Shown here piece by piece: positions 5,157 to 5,838 of a DNA stretch of 5,838 bases. The stretch is from contig JAKLIL010000129.1 in NCBI GenBank assembly GCA_022709625.1, positions 1-5,838 of the forward strand. The letters are read 5' to 3'. Made by a program: the position numbers and the translations under genes. A model generated the notes under the pieces. That model was not told the origin of the DNA and made no database searches. It worked only from the letters and a program-made list of their open reading frames with translations. Numbering within the stretch: the stretch's first letter is position 1; every line of letters starts with the position of its first letter. The DNA is from Verrucomicrobiota bacterium. Its GTDB lineage: Bacteria > Verrucomicrobiota > Kiritimatiellia > CAIQIC01 > Lenti-01.

Positions 5157-5838
5157 GGCTTGGTTCCGCCCGCCGCCGCATCCAAGGCGTCGTAGGCCTT
5201 CAATAGCTCCGTCGCAAAGCCAAAGCCGATTTTCGGCAGCCAGTATTCCCCGACCTCGATCACCACGGCGTCGCGGCCGCGGACTTCCTGCAGCAGGTCG
5301 AGCTGGCTTTTGTCCAAGGGCGCGTCCACCGCGGCGGGATGCGCGAAGCGGCGCTTGAAATAGTAAAAGGTGTCGCGGCGGCGATAGAGTTGCTCGCGAT
5401 CCATAAGATTCGTCAGCGTGAACACGAAACTGTCGCCGACGAACAGGACGCCCGGCAAATAGCTCCCCGCTTGTTTTTCAATCACGGGATGGACTTGCGG
5501 CCCCGCCAGCGCATCTCCCCGCCATATATTGACCAATTCGCCGAGATCGTTGTCGGAATCCACGACGGTCCGGTTGGTCACGGAGCCGACCACCCGCAGG
5601 CCAGGCAAATCCTTCCCGGTTAGTTCCCGCAGACGAGCGGCGACCAATTCAACCACCCGGGCGGCGCCGTAGTGGTTCCAATGCGTGCCGCCCTTGGTAA
5701 ACAACGCGGGCGCGCCCGGCTCGCTCTTCCATTCCCGGAACAAGGCGTGCGCGTCGACCAGATTGACGCCGTCCTGGCGGAGATAACCGATTACGTTTTC
5801 GTAGTTGCTGCGCCGCTGGGAACGGCCGGCTACGTCGG
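5135..5838 (-). CDS. AlgX/AlgJ-like SGNH acetyltransferase-type protein, 5' end off window
   Basis: The frame is open from the window edge to a TGA at 5137-5135, giving 233 visible residues of the C-terminal part. The protein resembles the SGNH-hydrolase-like domain of alginate O-acetyltransferase proteins AlgX/AlgJ, which move acetyl groups onto extracellular polysaccharides at the envelope. Visible blocks are NYENVIGYLRQDGVNLVDAHALF (about 11-33), KGGTHWNHYGA (48-58, His52 as the expected catalytic His), a DNDLGELVNIW segment (95-105) and LFVGDSF (131-137, with Ser136 as the likely nucleophile in GDS). The Asp normally two residues before the catalytic His (DTHW) is Gly50 here. A TTG at 5743 could be mistaken for a start, but conserved sequence continues upstream of it. 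The substrate polymer is unknown. An MBOAT (AlgI-like) membrane partner would be expected nearby, beyond 5838. It converges on and overlaps the chalcone-isomerase-like gene. Confidence 0.8.
   Translation of the reverse strand, partial: DVAGRSQRRSNYENVIGYLRQDGVNLVDAHALFREWKSEPGAPALFTKGGTHWNHYGAARVVELVAARLRELTGKDLPGLRVVGSVTNRTVVDSDNDLGELVNIWRGDALAGPQVHPVIEKQAGSYLPGVLFVGDSFVFTLTNLMDREQLYRRRDTFYYFKRRFAHPAAVDAPLDKSQLDLLQEVRGRDAVVIEVGEYWLPKIGFGFATELLKAYDALDAAAGGTKPYGAPSN

Overview
The window is GC-rich bacterial chromosomal DNA (roughly 60% GC by eye) carrying seven protein genes, two of them cut by the window edges, and an unusual amount of structured repeat DNA between them. The gene set (EF-P with a lysine tip, PQ-loop membrane protein, YugP-type zinc peptidase, putative molybdenum-carrier protein, class II CPD photolyase, chalcone-isomerase-like secreted protein, AlgX/AlgJ-like acetyltransferase) does not settle the phylum. 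The repeat types (ACGCAA arrays, a long gene-free palindrome, REP-like hairpins at gene ends) remind me of Verrucomicrobiota/Kiritimatiellota/Lentisphaerota genomes. That is recollection, not a search result.

Layout. Positions 1-795 hold a leftward pair, efp followed 10 nt later by a small PQ-loop membrane protein whose end is off the window. Positions 796-1542 are gene-free. They carry a candidate efp promoter, two facing copies of a degenerate ACGCAA-type array (942-985 and 1095-1138), a 79-nt near-palindrome (1242-1320) built around a perfect 20-bp palindrome, and the leader of the next gene. A rightward YugP-like membrane zinc peptidase occupies 1543-2238. Positions 2239-2606 hold a 123-bp tandem array with three copies of a 70-nt core, each core forming a hairpin. 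The last copy runs into, and ends, a leftward putative molybdenum-carrier gene (2525-3067). A divergent class II photolyase follows (3187-4563), then a secreted chalcone-isomerase-like protein (4611-5156). The latter converges on, and overlaps by 22 bp, a leftward AlgX/AlgJ-like SGNH protein that enters from the right edge (5135-5838).

How the genes relate. Only efp and the PQ-loop gene look like an operon. The other genes look like separate units: DNA repair (photolyase), membrane proteolysis (YugP), envelope or polysaccharide O-acetylation (AlgX-like), and two proteins of unknown role. I see no convincing new multi-gene system. The most unusual content is the repeat DNA: a tandem array whose hairpin arms are nearly invariant while its spacers have drifted, and the apparent capture of one repeat copy as the C-terminus and stop codon of a protein gene.
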